DNA from: Atkinsonella hypoxylon
Taxonomy: Eukaryota; Ascomycota; Sordariomycetes; Hypocreales; Clavicipitaceae
Assembly: GCA_000729835.1 (NCBI GenBank)
Contig: JFHB01000015.1
Location: forward strand, 186,001-250,000
Length of the DNA stretch: 64,000 nucleotides
Direction: 5' to 3'
The notes beneath the pieces were generated by a model. It was not told the origin of the DNA. It searched no databases and saw only the letters and a program-made list of their open reading frames with translations. The position numbers and the translations under genes were made by a program. Each line of letters begins with the position of its first letter. The first letter of the stretch is position 1. Positions 50,441 through 62,988 of this stretch are shown one piece after another.

Positions 50441-53400
50441 ATTAACAGCATTATTTAATCTTTACAATTTGCCTATAACTTTACTAAGATATATAACTTA
50501 TTATAGCTTTTGCAAAAGCTAATACTGCAATCTCTATATCTTTAGCTTTAAGGAGAAAAGAGGTTAAGTTTATTTATTTATATATTTAAGACTAACTAAG
50601 ATTTAATAATAGTACATTAAGATTATTTAAAGATTTAAAGCTAATTAGAATTAAGACTATAAACCTAGATTAAATAGGATATATAAAAAGTTTTTAAAAA
50701 CCGCTAAAAATAAGTATAGTTCTATTCTATTTTAACTAGAGAGGCTGCTTAGCCTTTACCCTTTTTTTGTTTTTTTTTTATCTTTTAACTTAAGCAATTT
50801 ACATTTAATCTTCTAGCGAAATTCTAGTAGTTCTAATGTCTAGAGGAAAAGGTAAGAAATATTAACTACTATAAAGGGAGAAAGATCTTTATAAAGAACC
50901 TTCTAGAGCCTTAGAAGGATAAATAGTTAATCTACCTAGTCTTTACCCTAGAACGTTATAAAAGGAGCATTATAGCGAATCTAGCTATAGTTACTATAAC
51001 CTTTTGCGAATTACTACTTATAGCTTACAGCAGTAAAGCTACTCTAAACGCAATTGCTGTATAAGCTACTATAGATATCCTTAAGAGAGGTGTAGCTATA
51101 AAATAGAAAGTAAATATATTCCTTAAATAAGGTAACTATCTAAAGATATATATTAATATAATAAGAGCAAAATGCACTATTCTCTTTACTAAAGAATAAG
51201 ATTAAAAGGGCTTTATAGCGCTCTTAACAATTAGTAAGTGTATAATAGAAATATCTATAAGAATAAGCTATTTTAGTTAGAATAAAGATAAAGTTCTTAA
51301 CGTTTAATTCTAGTGCAACCTTACGTAAAAGGGAGCTTTCTCTTATAGTACTATTAATAAACTAAGCCTTAAGATTCTAATTATAAAAGAATTTAATAGC
51401 TCTTAGAGGTATATTAAGCATAGAACTCTATTAAAAAGCAACTTTAGTGTATATTAAGTATCTACTAGCACTAATGTTGTTACCTCTATAGACTTAAAGC
51501 TTAAAGATAAATTTATACTAAGGAGGTAAGGTTTATTAGTATAATAAAAGAATAGAAGTATAATTAAAAGCTTTTTTACAAAAGACTTACTATATTAATA
51601 AGCGTTATTAAAGGAAAAATATCTATTTAACTATTCTAAGAGAGAGTAACCTAATAAAAGAGAGCAGTAAAAGGGATTCTTCTGCTAATAATATTCTATA
51701 TATTTATAAGATCTTTATAGTTTTAAGGAAGCTTTTTAGCTATAATTAAATAATTAAAGGTGCTAATAAAGGCAATAAGAAAGAGGCTATATAGAAAGGT
51801 AGTTATAAGAAGAAAGAAGGAAGATAAATACAATTAGTTAGAGAGAATATTATAAATTACTTAATAAGTTTACAGCTGTTAAAGTCTTAGTATATATTTA
51901 CTGTTAGCCTCTACTAAATTATAACAATTATAAACAGCTGTTAACTAAGGATTTATTAAGATAATACTAGCTATAATATAGCCTATATTCCTACTCTCTC
52001 TCTCTCTTTATTCCTTTATTCTTATAATATTTTTATTATAAGCATCTACCTAAGCTCTTTTTTACCTTTAATTTTTTAAAAGCTATTTAATCTTTACTAC
52101 TAAAATAGAAGATAAATACTAGAAACCTATTTCTAAGACTAGCATTAGAGTTATATATAAGGGACAAATATATTACTTTAGAACGTTAAGGAACCTACTA
52201 ATATACTACATTATAGTGTAAGTCTATAAGCTAGTTAGTAATTTCTTCTGTATAGAAGAGCAAGATTAAGTAGATTTACTTCTTAAGAAGCTCTATAAGC
52301 GCTAGCTACCTCTCTTTTAGTAACGTTTTAAGTAGCCTCCTTTTAGCCTACTACTTTATTAGAATTATAATTTAGATAACTTTAGGCTTATAGAGTTAAT
52401 ATAGCCTAGCTAGAGTTTAGTAGTTTAGTTTAATTATCTTAATAATATTTATAGCTTTTTAATAAAGTTCTTTAAGTAAAAGACTTATTGCAAATAGTTA
52501 AATTAATTCTAGCTTACTACTATAGTAAGGATTATTACTTATAGAATTAAGTGTATAGTAGTTATCTTTAAGGAGTCTTTTGTAATTAATATAGAAAAGA
52601 TAAACTAAAGTAAGATTATAAGACTTATAGATTAAAAGGTATATAGAATTAAAAATAGGTTTTAACTTATTTCCTACTGTTATAATATAAGCTATAATCT
52701 TTCTGCTTTATATAATAAAATAAGTAGGTAAAGACTTATTGCTAGCTTTCTTTTCTTTAATAACTACTAAACTTATTTTATCTTTAATTGCTTAAAGGGA
52801 TACTATTATTACTTTAATATAGAACCTAAAGGCAAGATTAAAAGGTTTAAAGCTATAGTCTATAGTTAAGTATAAACTTTACAGCTCCTTTAGTATTTAT
52901 ACCTATTCTAGGCAATTTTAGTACTATATTATAAGCAAAAGAGCGACTAAGAATGTAGATATACCTATTTATTCTTCTTAATATAAACGCTTTATTGTTT
53001 AGTTAAGTATCTTCTAATTAATCTTATTAGCAACAGCTTATACAATATACCTTACACTTAATATAGCAACTATAGAGTTACTTAAACATTAAAGAATAAA
53101 TTTAAACTGCACCTTTATAACTAAGTTATAACTAATAACTCTATTAATTAGTCTTATAACTACTGTAAAGGTACTAATAGAGTTATAATAGTTCTATATA
53201 TAATAGCAGTAAATAAGCTTAGTTTTATAAATAGGTATATAGTTATTAAAAAAGCTAAAACTATAGGCTTTAACCTTAGCTACCTCTAGGAAGATACTAT
53301 AAAGCGTTTTATCTTAAGATATTACTTATAGATAACTAGTAGTAGAATTCCTATTCTAAAGAAGCTTAATGCCTAGAAATTTACCTTAAGCAATTATAAT

Positions 53401-54337
53401 TAAGTAATTAAATAGTTAATAGAGATTAATAGATAAATACTTATATAACTTTAGAAGAATTAGTTTATTACTGCTATTTAATTTAATAGCAATTCTATTA
53501 TCTATAATAGAACTATTAAAGTAGCAATAACAGTAAGGGAATAGCGTTTATATCTTCTAACGTAGATAAGTAAGCCTAGCTAAGCTCTTATACATTATAA
53601 GCTGCTCCCTTTTGCATAAAAGAAGTCTTTAATTGTAACGTTTAAGGTGCTACTACAGCTTATAACTAATTTATAAAGCCCTTTATTATTACTACTGCTA
53701 AATAATTTAGAGGTTTCTGCTAGAATTTCTAGTATACTATAAGATCTTACGTAAAAAGATTAAATAGAATCTTACAGTAAGAACTAGCTTCTGCAACAAT
53801 TATAGAACTCTAAGTATTAGCTACTATCTTTACATTTTATAGAGCTATTAGTATAAGAGCAGAAATCTAGGTAAAGGGATAAAGAGATTATAAGAGCAGC
53901 AAAATAAGCGCTTAGAGCTAGAGAATACTACACTATAAAGGATTAAATAGAAGTATTAGCTTAAAGATATATTGCTAAACAATCTATAATAGCCTATAAT
54001 TCTATTACTAACATAAACCTTAGTGTTATACTGCTAGCTCTCTTCTATTTTAGCGCTTAACAAGAGATAATTAAAGCAAATAAGAGATACTATTTAATTA
54101 CATCTAGAGCAACTAAATAAAGTGTAAATTGCTAAGAAAGAGTTACTTATTATAAAGGAAAGCGCCTAGCTATAAGGACGCTATTACTAGTAAAAGGGAC
54201 GCTACTATATACACTAAAGACGCTAAAGCTATTATAGAAGATAAGAGAATTAGGACTTTAGGATTAAGGAAATTAGCTAAAGGGTTAAGTTACTTATAAG
54301 TTTTACTTTATAAGCTTATTTATAACTAAAGAGGTAT
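50441..54337 (+). pseudogene. B3 post-pol spacer and unrecognised 3' region
   Basis: This is the counterpart of 9351-13248 in B1. The poly-T tract lies near 50758-50780. The possible ORF(s) from about 50850 align with B1 over their whole length with only point differences that I noticed. No family was recognised. The stretch ends in the purine run AAAGAGGTA before the 3' LTR. Confidence 0.42.
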
Positions 54338-54822
54338 TATATTGCAGTAGAGTTACTCCCTTACGCTCTTATATTAGCTTTATAAGGGATACTATATATA
54401 GATTTTCTCTATAAAAGTGTACATTGCCTAGATATCTAAATAGTTTAAGTAAGCAAGCATATAAGCAGTTTCTGCTAGCTCTTTTTAGCTTTTACTCTTT
54501 TTAATTAATTAATATCTTTTAGCTTACTTTAATTTATAGTACTTAATACTTAAGAAACATTACTTTACTAATACTAACGCTTTCTCTAACTCTTTAATAT
54601 ATTTAGCTCCCTTTTGCGTATATATATCTTCTAAGCTGCAATTAATATTTTATTTCTGCCTTTTTTAACTATTTAATCTTCTTGCCTACTATTGTTTAAT
54701 AGTATACACTAACAAATATCTCGCTCTTTGCTAATTCTCTTCGATCTTAACGTGCGCTACATTGTTACCTGCTTTAGTGTAGGCTGCATAGTCATTTAGG
54801 GGTTTGGTTTTGAGGCGACAAA
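54338..54822 (+). repeat. B3 3' LTR (485 bp)
   Basis: It begins TATATTGCAG, the RIP form of TGTGTCGCGG, and ends GAGGCGACAAA; the final 110 bp or so are nearly free of RIP. ATAG follows. Confidence 0.95.
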
Positions 54823-54826
54823 ATAG

Positions 54827-57769
54827 CTGTTAAAGTCTTAGTATATATTTACTGTTAGCCTCTACTAAATTATAACAATTATAGATAGCTGTTAACTAAG
54901 GATTTATTAAGACAATACTAGCTATAATATAGCTTATATTTCTACTCTCTCTCTCTCTTTATTCCTTTATTCTTATAATATTTTTATTATAAGCACCTAC
55001 TTAAGCTCTTTTTTACCTTTAATTTTTTAAAAGCTATTTAATCTCTACTGCTAAAATAGAAAATAAATACTAAGAACCTATTTCTAAGACTAGCTTTAGA
55101 GTTATATATAAGGGATAAATATATTACTTTAGGACGTTAAGGAACCTACTAATATACTATATTATAGTGTAAGTCTATAAGCTAGTTAGCAATTTCTTTT
55201 GTATAGAAGAGTAAGATTAAGTAGATTTACCTCTTAAGAAGCTCTATAAGCGCTAGCTACCTCTCTTTTAGTAACGTTTTAAGTAGCCTTCTTTTAGCTT
55301 ACTACTTTATTAGGATTATAATTTAGATAACTTTAGGCTTATAGAGTTAATATAGTCTAGCTAGAGTTTAGTAATCTAGTTTAATTATCTTAATAATATT
55401 TATAGCTTTTTAATAAAGTTCTTTAAGCAAAAGACTTATTGTAGATAGTTAGATTAATTCTAGCTTACTGCTATAGTAAGAATTATTACTTATAGAATTA
55501 AGTGTATAGTAGTTATCTTTAAGGAGTCTTTTATAATTAATATAGAAAAGATAGACTAAAGTAAGATTGCAAGACTTATAGGTTAAAAGGTATATAGAAT
55601 TAAAGATAGATTTTAACTTATTTCCTGCTGTTATAATATAAGCTATAACTCTTCTGCCTTATACAACAAAATAAGTAGGTAAAGACTTATTACTAGCTTT
55701 CTTTTCTTTAATAACTACTAAACTTATTTTATCTTTAATTACTTAAAGAGATACTATTATTACTTTAATATAGAACCTAAAGGTAGAATTAAAAGGTTTA
55801 AAGCTACAGTCTATAGTTAAGTATAAACTTTATAGCTCCTTTAGTATTTATACCTATTCTAGGCAATTTTAGTACTATATTATAAGCAAAAGAGTAACTA
55901 GGAATATAGATATACCTATTTATCTTTCTTAATATAGACGCTTTATTGTTTAGTTAAGTATCTTCTAATTAATCTTATTAGTAATAGCTTATACAATATA
56001 CCTTACACTTAATATAGTAACTATAGAATTACTTAAACATTAGGGAACGAATTTAAACTGCGCCTTTACAACTAGGTTATAACTAATAACTTTATTAATT
56101 AGTTTTATAACTACTGTAAAGGTACTAGTAGGGTTATAATAGTTCTGCGTATAATAGTAGTAAATAAGCTTAGTTTTATAAATAGATATATAGTTATTAA
56201 AAAGGCTAAGACTATAGGCTTTAACCTTAACTACCTCTAGGAAGATACTATAAAGCGTTTTATCTTAAGATATTACTTATAAACAACTAGTAGTAGAATT
56301 CCTGTTCTAAAGGAGCTTAATGCCTAGAAGTTTACCTTAAGCAATTATAATTAAGTAATTAAATAGTTAATAAAGGTTAATAGATAAATACTTATATAAC
56401 TTTAGGAGAATTAGTTTATTACTGCTGTTTAGTTTAATAGTAATTCTATTATCTATAATAGAACTATTAAAGCAGTAATAACAGTAAGGGAATAGCGTTT
56501 ATATCTTCTAATGTAGATAAGTAAGCCTAGCTAGGCTCTTATGCATTATAAGCTACTTCCTCTTGCATAAAAGAAGTCTTTAATTGTAACGTTTAAGGTG
56601 CTACTATAGCTTATAACTAATTTATAAAGCCCTTTATTATTACTACTGCTAAACAATTTAGAGGTTCCTGCTAGAATTTCTAGTATACTATAAGATCTTA
56701 TATAAAGAGATTAAATAGAATCTTGCAGTAAGGACTAGCTTCTATAATAATTATAAAACTTAAAGTATTAGCTGCTGTCTTTACGTTTTATAGAACTATT
56801 AGTATAGAAGTAGAAATCTAGGTAAAGGGATAAAGAGATTATAAGGACAGTAAAATAAGCACTTAAAGCTAAAGGATACTACACTATAAAGGATTAAATA
56901 GAAGTATTAGCTTAAAGATATATTACTAAACAGCCTATAATAGCCTATAATCCTATTACTAATATAAACCTTAGTGTTATACTACTAGCTCTTTTCTATT
57001 TTAGCGCTTAGCAAGAGATAATTAAGGCAAATAAAAGACACTAATTAATTATATCTAGAGCAACTAAATAAAGTGTAAATTACTAAGAAAGAGTTACTTA
57101 TTATAAAGAAAAGCGCCTAGCTGTAAGGACGCTATTGCTAGTAAGAGAGACGCTACTATATACACTAAAGACGCTAAAGCTATTATAAGAGATAAGGGGA
57201 TTAGGACTTTAGGATTAAGGGAATTAGCTAGAGAGTTAAGTTACTTATAAGTCTTACTTTATAAGCTTATTTATAACTAAGGAGGTATTATATTGCGGTA
57301 GGGTTACCCCCTTACGCTCTTATATTAGCTTTATAAGGGATGCTATATATAGATTTTTCTCTATAAGAGTGTATATTGCCTAGACATCTAGATAGTTTAA
57401 GCAAGCGCATAAGCAGCTTCTGCTAACTCTTTTTAGGCTTTTACTCTTTTAATTAATTAATATCTTTTAGCCTACTTTAATTTATAACACTTAACGCTTA
57501 AGAGACATTACTTTACTGCTAGTAACACTTTCCCTAACTCTTTAGTATATTTAGCTCCTTTTGCGTATATATATCTTCTAAGCTGCAATTAATATTTTAT
57601 TTCTGCCTTTTCTGACTATTTAATCTTCTTGCCTACTATCGTTTAATAGCATGTACCGTTAAATATCTCGCTCTTTGCTAATCCTCTTCGATCTTAACGT
57701 GCGCTATATCGTCACCTGCTTTAGCGTGGGCTGCATAGTCATTTAGGGGTTTGGTTTTAAGTCAACAAA
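54827..57769 (+). mobile_element. Family B copy B2, right part (3' region and 3' LTR)
   Basis: It continues B2 from the ATAG site and matches B1 from about 10792 to the end. It carries the unrecognised 3' region and the 3' LTR at 57289-57769. The LTR end (CAACAAA) abuts copia coding sequence, so B2 is inserted in the copia element. GTAT at 57770-57773 should be its 4-bp duplication. Confidence 0.91.
57289..57769 (+). repeat. B2 3' LTR (481 bp)
   Basis: It begins TATATTGCGG and ends GTCAACAAA. The last 160 bp or so retain CpG, CpA and TpG. Confidence 0.93.
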
Positions 57770-57770
57770 G

Positions 57771-58289
57771 TATCTTATGTTGCTAACTAGGGCTGATATT
57801 GCCTTTTCCGTTCAGTGGCTATCAACCTTCCTAGCTAAGCCCTATATAGAGCACCTGAACGCCTCTAAGCACCTCCTAAGGTACTTAAGTGGTACTAGAA
57901 GCTTTGCTATTATTTATAAGCGTTCTAGTCTACACCCTATAGGGTCTTCTTCTAAAGCTTCTAATAGTTCTATTAGTTGTAAAGAAGTACTTAAGACCCT
58001 CCTTGGTTATTGCGATAGCGATTTTGCTGGTGATAAAGTCTCTTCTAAATCAACCTATACTTATCTATATAAGCTAGCTGGTGGACCTATTAGCTGGAAA
58101 TCGAAGAAAGCTAGTACTATTGCTCTTTCCATATTAGAAGCAGAATCTAATGCATTATCTAAAGCTATTAGGGAATTAGAGTGGCTCTACGGCCTTTTTA
58201 AGGAGATAAAGCTACCTTTAACCCCTCCTATTCCTATTAGGTGTGATAATTAAGGCGCTATAGTTACTGCTTACAACCTAACGTTGCAT
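57771..58289 (+). pseudogene. Copia Pol end: RT tail and RNase H, first part
   Basis: From 57771 the frame reads YLMLLTRADIAFSVQWLS, the conserved copia block ahead of RNase H, and stays open to a TAA at 58251-58253 that replaces the expected CAA (D-N-Q-G-A). RNase H motifs: GYCDSDFAGD with the first catalytic aspartate, KSTYTYLYKLAGGPISWKSK, and LEAESNALSKA with the glutamate (family: STEAEY). The longest stop-free part is 57777-58250. After the TAA the frame continues to H-S at 58292, where the solo LTR is inserted. Codon use is ordinary compared with the surroundings. Confidence 0.9.
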
Positions 58290-58294
58290 AGTAG

Positions 58295-58997
58295 TATTGA
58301 AAATAATAGGGATTACAGGACTAGATAGAAGAGGGTAGTGGTCTCTTATATTTAGTACCTGTAATTGCTCCTAGCAATTATCACGTAGTGGAAGCAGCAG
58401 CGGCCTAAATCAAGCTGTAGTGTATAGTATAGATTACGTAGAGGCAATAGATAACTGTAATAGTAGTATCTTTATATTAAGAGCGCTGTAACGAACAAGT
58501 GAGAGTAGAATCTCGAATCTTTCTAGTCCCTTATAGACCTACCGACTATATTAGCGGGCTGTAGTCGCTAGAAGGGGCTTGTGGGCTACTTTATAATTTC
58601 CGCAAAAAGATTTACTATATAAAAACAAAAAAATCAACTCACGGCTATACAAACGAGACGCCTATGTGCATAATTTAACAAATTCCACTAATAACAAGCA
58701 ACCCTTATAAGCAACCCTATCCAACAATTATACCATTAGATAGCCCTAATTCTTAGCTTTTGAATAGTATACTTCTTGAATTTCTACTATTGCTAGTTGT
58801 AGAGAAAATCGCTGTTAAAGTTGACTATAGGTTAGGCAACTTTGCCTTAGTCGATTCTAGATGTTTCGCATCTAGTAACAGCGATATCTCTACCGAAAAT
58901 CAACGTAACAAGACCTAGTTAGGGTCACGTGATAGAGCAACTAACAGGCAACTAGCAAGCATAAAAATAGACTATACAGGGTAACTTATTTTTAACA
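58295..58997 (-). mobile_element. Copia solo LTR inserted within copia RNase H
   Basis: It is a 703-bp LTR in minus orientation flanked by AGTAG at 58290-58294 and 58998-59002. Removing it and one AGTAG restores the codons H-S-R-T-K-H of copia RNase H. It is a close relative of the 3' LTR at 59433, so the family inserted into one of its own copies. Confidence 0.93.
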
Positions 58998-59175
58998 AGT
59001 AGGACTAAGCACACTCTTTTGAAGTTTAACTACATTAGGGAAAAGATTCGTAAAGGTATAGCTAAGGTTAGTTATATTGATACGAATCAGATGCTAGCAG
59101 ATGGCCTAACTAAGCCTCTTGCTATTAAAAAGCATTAACAATTCATTAAGTTACTAGAGCTTTCTAGCTAGCTTA
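58998..59175 (+). pseudogene. Copia Pol end: RNase H, last part
   Basis: After the solo LTR the frame reads RTKHTLLKFNYIREKI and ends in the conserved copia block QMLADGLTKPL near 59090-59125. A TAA follows (expected CAA), then a further few codons to a TAG. This is the normal C-terminus of copia Pol. Confidence 0.9.
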
Positions 59176-59432
59176 TAAAAGCAACAAAAACACTCGAAAA
59201 ATCGAAAAGCAATAAAAAATAGTTAAAAATCGATAACAACAAAAACAATCAACAACAACTAGTTATATTCAACTATAACTACCCTGGAATTGCTGGAATT
59301 AGTTATGTTATTGGTTATGTTATTTAGTTCTGTTATTAGTACTGTATTTCGTTAGTTGATTCTAACTTAAATATCCTTTAAAGGAGCTAAGTTGCTTATA
59401 GAACTAGTTACTTCTCACATTTCTAGAGGGAG
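59176..59432 (+). other. Copia 3' UTR with polypurine tract
   Basis: This 257-bp stretch runs from the end of Pol to the LTR and ends in CTAGAGGGAG directly before TGTTAAAA, a typical polypurine tract. It has little RIP and nothing else recognisable. Confidence 0.75.
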
Positions 59433-60127
59433 TGTTAAAAATAAGCTACCCTGTATAGCCTATTTTTATGCCTACTAGTTGCTCTATTACGTGACCCTCA
59501 TTAGGTCTTGTTACGTTGATTTTTGGTAGAGATATCGTTGTTACTAGATGTAAACATCTAGATTTAACTAAGGCAAAGTTGCCTAACCTATAGTCAACTT
59601 TAACTGCGATTTTCTCTATAACTAGCAATAGTAGAAATTTAAGAAGTATACCATTTAAAAGCTAAGAATTAGGGCTATCTAATAGTATAATTGTTAGATA
59701 GAGTTGCTTATAAGGATTGCTTATTATTAGTGGAATTTGTTAAATTGTGCACATAGGCGTCTCGTTTGTATAGCCGTAAGTCGATTTTTTTGTTTTTATA
59801 TAGTAAATCTTTTTGCGGAAATTATAAAGTAGCCTACAAGCCCCTTCTAGCGACTATAGCCTGCCAATATAGTTAGTAGGTCTATAAGGGACTGGAAAGA
59901 TTCAAGATCCTACCCTCACTAAGTTTGTTACAGTGCTCTTAATATAAAGATACTACTATTACAGTTATCTATTGCCTCTACGTGATCTAGTACTATACAC
60001 TACAGCTTGATTTAGGCCGCTGCTGCTTCCACTACGTGATAATTGCTAGGAGCAATTACAGGTGCTAAATCTAAGAGACCACTACCCTCTTAGATATCTA
60101 GTCCTGTAATCCCTATTATTTTCAAAA
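59433..60127 (+). repeat. Copia 3' LTR (about 695 bp)
   Basis: It starts TGTTAAAAATAAG and ends ATTTTCAAAA. It contains the same hairpin pair and a CACGTGA-type site seen in the solo LTRs (here TACGTGA). It is the LTR physically attached to copia Pol and identifies the three solo LTRs. Confidence 0.93.
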
Positions 60128-62755
60128 AGTTCCCTTTACTCTAGAGACTAATTCTTAGGTGCTTATATATTAGCTTAATAGCGCTATTAATAACGTTCTA
60201 GGCGCGCTTATTATACAATAGATTAGCTATATTATATTATTTAATTTTACAGCTAAGTATATTCTAGAAGAAAAGAATAAGATAGCTAATACTTTATTGC
60301 GTAAAGAGAGTAGGCCTTTTAATACATTAAATTAAGTAGCTAAAGGGAACATTAAAGATTTTATTAACCTATAGCTTAACGTTAATAAGATCTAGCTATA
60401 CAATAGAGTATACTACACTTCTAGAACTTAATAAATTATAGATTTCCTTTTAACGTTATAAAGACTATTTAATTTAAACAAGAGTAAGTATAAGCAACTT
60501 TATATAAGTACTAAGCAATACTTCTTAGATAAAGGCCTATTGTAGAAGAGACTAACTAGTACAATAAAGGGTTCTACTTTAGTTATTAAAGACTTAATGC
60601 AATAAAAGAAGATTATTAAGGCTTTATATAAGTAAATAGGTTATAAAGGTATAGAAGTTATATTTTAAGTAGCTAGAATTAAGTACTTTTAGAAAGAGCT
60701 CTAGAATATAGTTTAAGTAATAATTTTTTATTATAAGATATACTAAAAGTTTACTCCTTAAAGGCCTAAAGAATTGTTAATATTAGTAGCTTTAGGCAAC
60801 CTAATAAGTAAGATATATATTAACACCTAATATATACTACTTAATTATAGTTTTAAGTACCTTCTAGAAGTAAGATATAATCTTATTAGATAGATAGAAG
60901 TGCACTCTATATAGTATACTAATATTATAGCTATTTAGAAGTTCTTAACAAAACTAATTATATAATTTAGAGTCTTCTAATTTCTAGTTTTTAATAGAGA
61001 GCTAGAAATATATAGAAATCTTAAAAAAGTAGTTAAAGCTATTAGAATTAAAGGGATTAAGACATTAGTGTACAATCTAAAAGCTAATTTACCTATTAAA
61101 GCTAGTTATTAAACGCTTATATCTACCCTTTTAAAGATAGAAGGTTTTAATAGAAAGTAGTTTAAATTGCTAAATAAGGCACTATTAGTAAACTATATAG
61201 CTATATAAGCGTTATACAGTAAATCTACTTTCTACTTAATTTATAGTTAAAAGCTTATTCTTCCTTTAGAAGTTAAATTTCCTACTTAACTGTTAATTAA
61301 TTAGTTAGAAGTTATAATAATATAGAATCTCTTTAAAGTAAGAGTTAAAATACTAGAATAAAAGGAAGTAGATATCTAGAAAGCTTACACTAAAGTCTTT
61401 ACATTTAGGTAATACTTAGCTAATTAAATAAATTAGAACTAAGAGATATTATTATAAAAGAAGAAAGATTAATTAGTCTTAAGAGATCTAGTCTTTATAT
61501 ATAATGTATAAAGGGTTATAGATATATTAATAAAGAAGAAGTTAGTAATACAATAGAATAGTTCTTTTAAAGTGTATAGCTAAGTAAAAGTTATTAGCGC
61601 CTATTATTTAAAGACCTTAAATAGTATAGTACTTAATAAAACTATTTCTAGGAATTATATTAAGAAGTTTAGGCTTAATCTAGAGGGATAGTAGACTTTT
61701 ACTGCTAATAAATAGCTCTATACTCTATAATATACTGCCTAGTATAGTAAAGACACTAGTAACTTTAAGCAAAATACTAATAAATTGCAACCTACTAATG
61801 CTTAGTATAATATATTAAATTAAATAGTTTCTAAGGACTATACGTTATAGCTATACTAAAAAGAGAATTTTAAGGATAATAACGCTAAAGTAAACCTTTT
61901 ACTATAATATTATTAGAAGTATATAATAGAAGTTTATTTGCTAATAATACCTAAAGAAAAGCGTAGAAGCTATAAGGAGATTAATAATATTATTTAATCT
62001 TAGTAATTTACCTATAACTTTACTAAAATATATAACTTATTATAGCTTTTACAAAAGCTAATACTGTAGTCCCTATATCTTTAGCTTTAAAAAGAAAAGA
62101 GGTTAAGTTTATTTATTTATATATTTAAGACTAACTAAGATTTAATAATAGTATATTAAGATTATTTAAAGATTTAAAGCTAATTAGAATTAAGACTATA
62201 AACCTAGATTAAATAGAATATATAAAAAGTTTTTAAAAACCGCTAAAAATAAGTATAGTTCTATTCTATTTTAACTAAAGAGGCTGCTTAGCTTTTACTC
62301 TTTTTTTGTTTTTTTTTTTTTTAACTTAAGTAATTTACACTTAATCTTTTAGCAAAATTCTAGTAGTTCTAATGTTTAGGGGAAAGAGTAAGAAATATTA
62401 ACTGCTATAAAGGGAGAAAGATCCTTATAAAGAACCTCCTAAAGCCTTAGAAGAACAAATAGTTAATTTACCTAGTCTTTACCCTAGAATATTATAAAAG
62501 GAGCATTATAGTAAATCTAACTGTAGTTACTATAATCTTTTATAAATTGCTACTTACAGCTTACAGTAGTAGAGCTACTTTAGACGTAATTGCTGTATAA
62601 GCTGCTATAGATATCCTTAAGAGAGGTACAGCTATAAAATAGAAAGTAAATATATTCTCTAAATAAGGTAACTATCTAAAGATATATATTAGTGCAATAG
62701 AAGCAAAATATACTGTTTTTTTTACTAAAGAATAAGATTAAAAGGTGTTACGGTG
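60128..62755 (+). mobile_element. Family B copy B4, fragment (RNase H end, integrase, start of 3' region)
   Basis: It matches B1 from 7496 to 10120, plus strand, heavily RIP-altered. It contains the integrase at about 60540-61330 and the poly-T tract near 62300. The left side is cut by the copia element and the right side by the minus-strand C copy, so both missing parts should lie outside the window. There is no intact frame. Confidence 0.9.
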
Positions 62756-62988
62756 GTATCCGACGTGGGTTTGTCGGAAGTGACAATGGGTTGTTGGATT
62801 TAACAGGTTATGTAATAATTCGTAAGAGGAGTTGTAAGAGCTTCTGTAAGGAGCATCTAGTAATAGTGTTCTAGTGAATAATAGTTAATTGTTCAATCTA
62901 ACTACCTAAGTGTTGCTTCTAACTACTTATATATAATTGCAGTTACGTGCACTAGTAACTTATAGGTCTATAGAATTATTCTATAATA
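62756..62988 (-). repeat. C second copy 3' LTR, minus strand (about 233 bp)
   Basis: This is the reverse complement of the 243-bp C LTR with RIP differences and about 10 bp fewer, so it carries a small deletion somewhere inside. Its inner end reads CTATAATA, the altered form of CCCGTAACA. Confidence 0.92.

Larger units (their letters stand above)
43083..54822 (+). mobile_element. Ty3/gypsy family B, copy B3 (full length and uninterrupted, 11,740 bp)
   Basis: This is the best reference copy of family B: 485-bp LTRs at 43083-43567 and 54338-54822, ATAG duplications and no inserted element. It lies inside B2 in the same orientation. Its Gag-Pol runs in one phase from the knuckle (45317) through RT (47912), RNase H (48536) and integrase (49052). 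It is RIP-inactivated throughout except for the outer LTR tips. Confidence 0.95.
57770..60127 (+). mobile_element. Ty1/copia retrotransposon, 3' part with 3' LTR
   Basis: This part holds the end of Pol (RT tail and RNase H), a 3' UTR with polypurine tract and a 3' LTR. The 5' part is missing because B2 is inserted at 57770. A solo LTR of the same family interrupts it at 58295-58997. It is the least RIP-altered long stretch in the window. The right end abuts family B sequence, so it was inserted into B4; AGTTC (60128-60132) is the expected right duplication. Confidence 0.92.

Noticed and set aside
59446..59628. Minus-strand open frame of 60 codons in the copia 3' LTR
   Set aside because: It lies wholly in an LTR and has no counterpart of conserved protein character in the other LTR copies.
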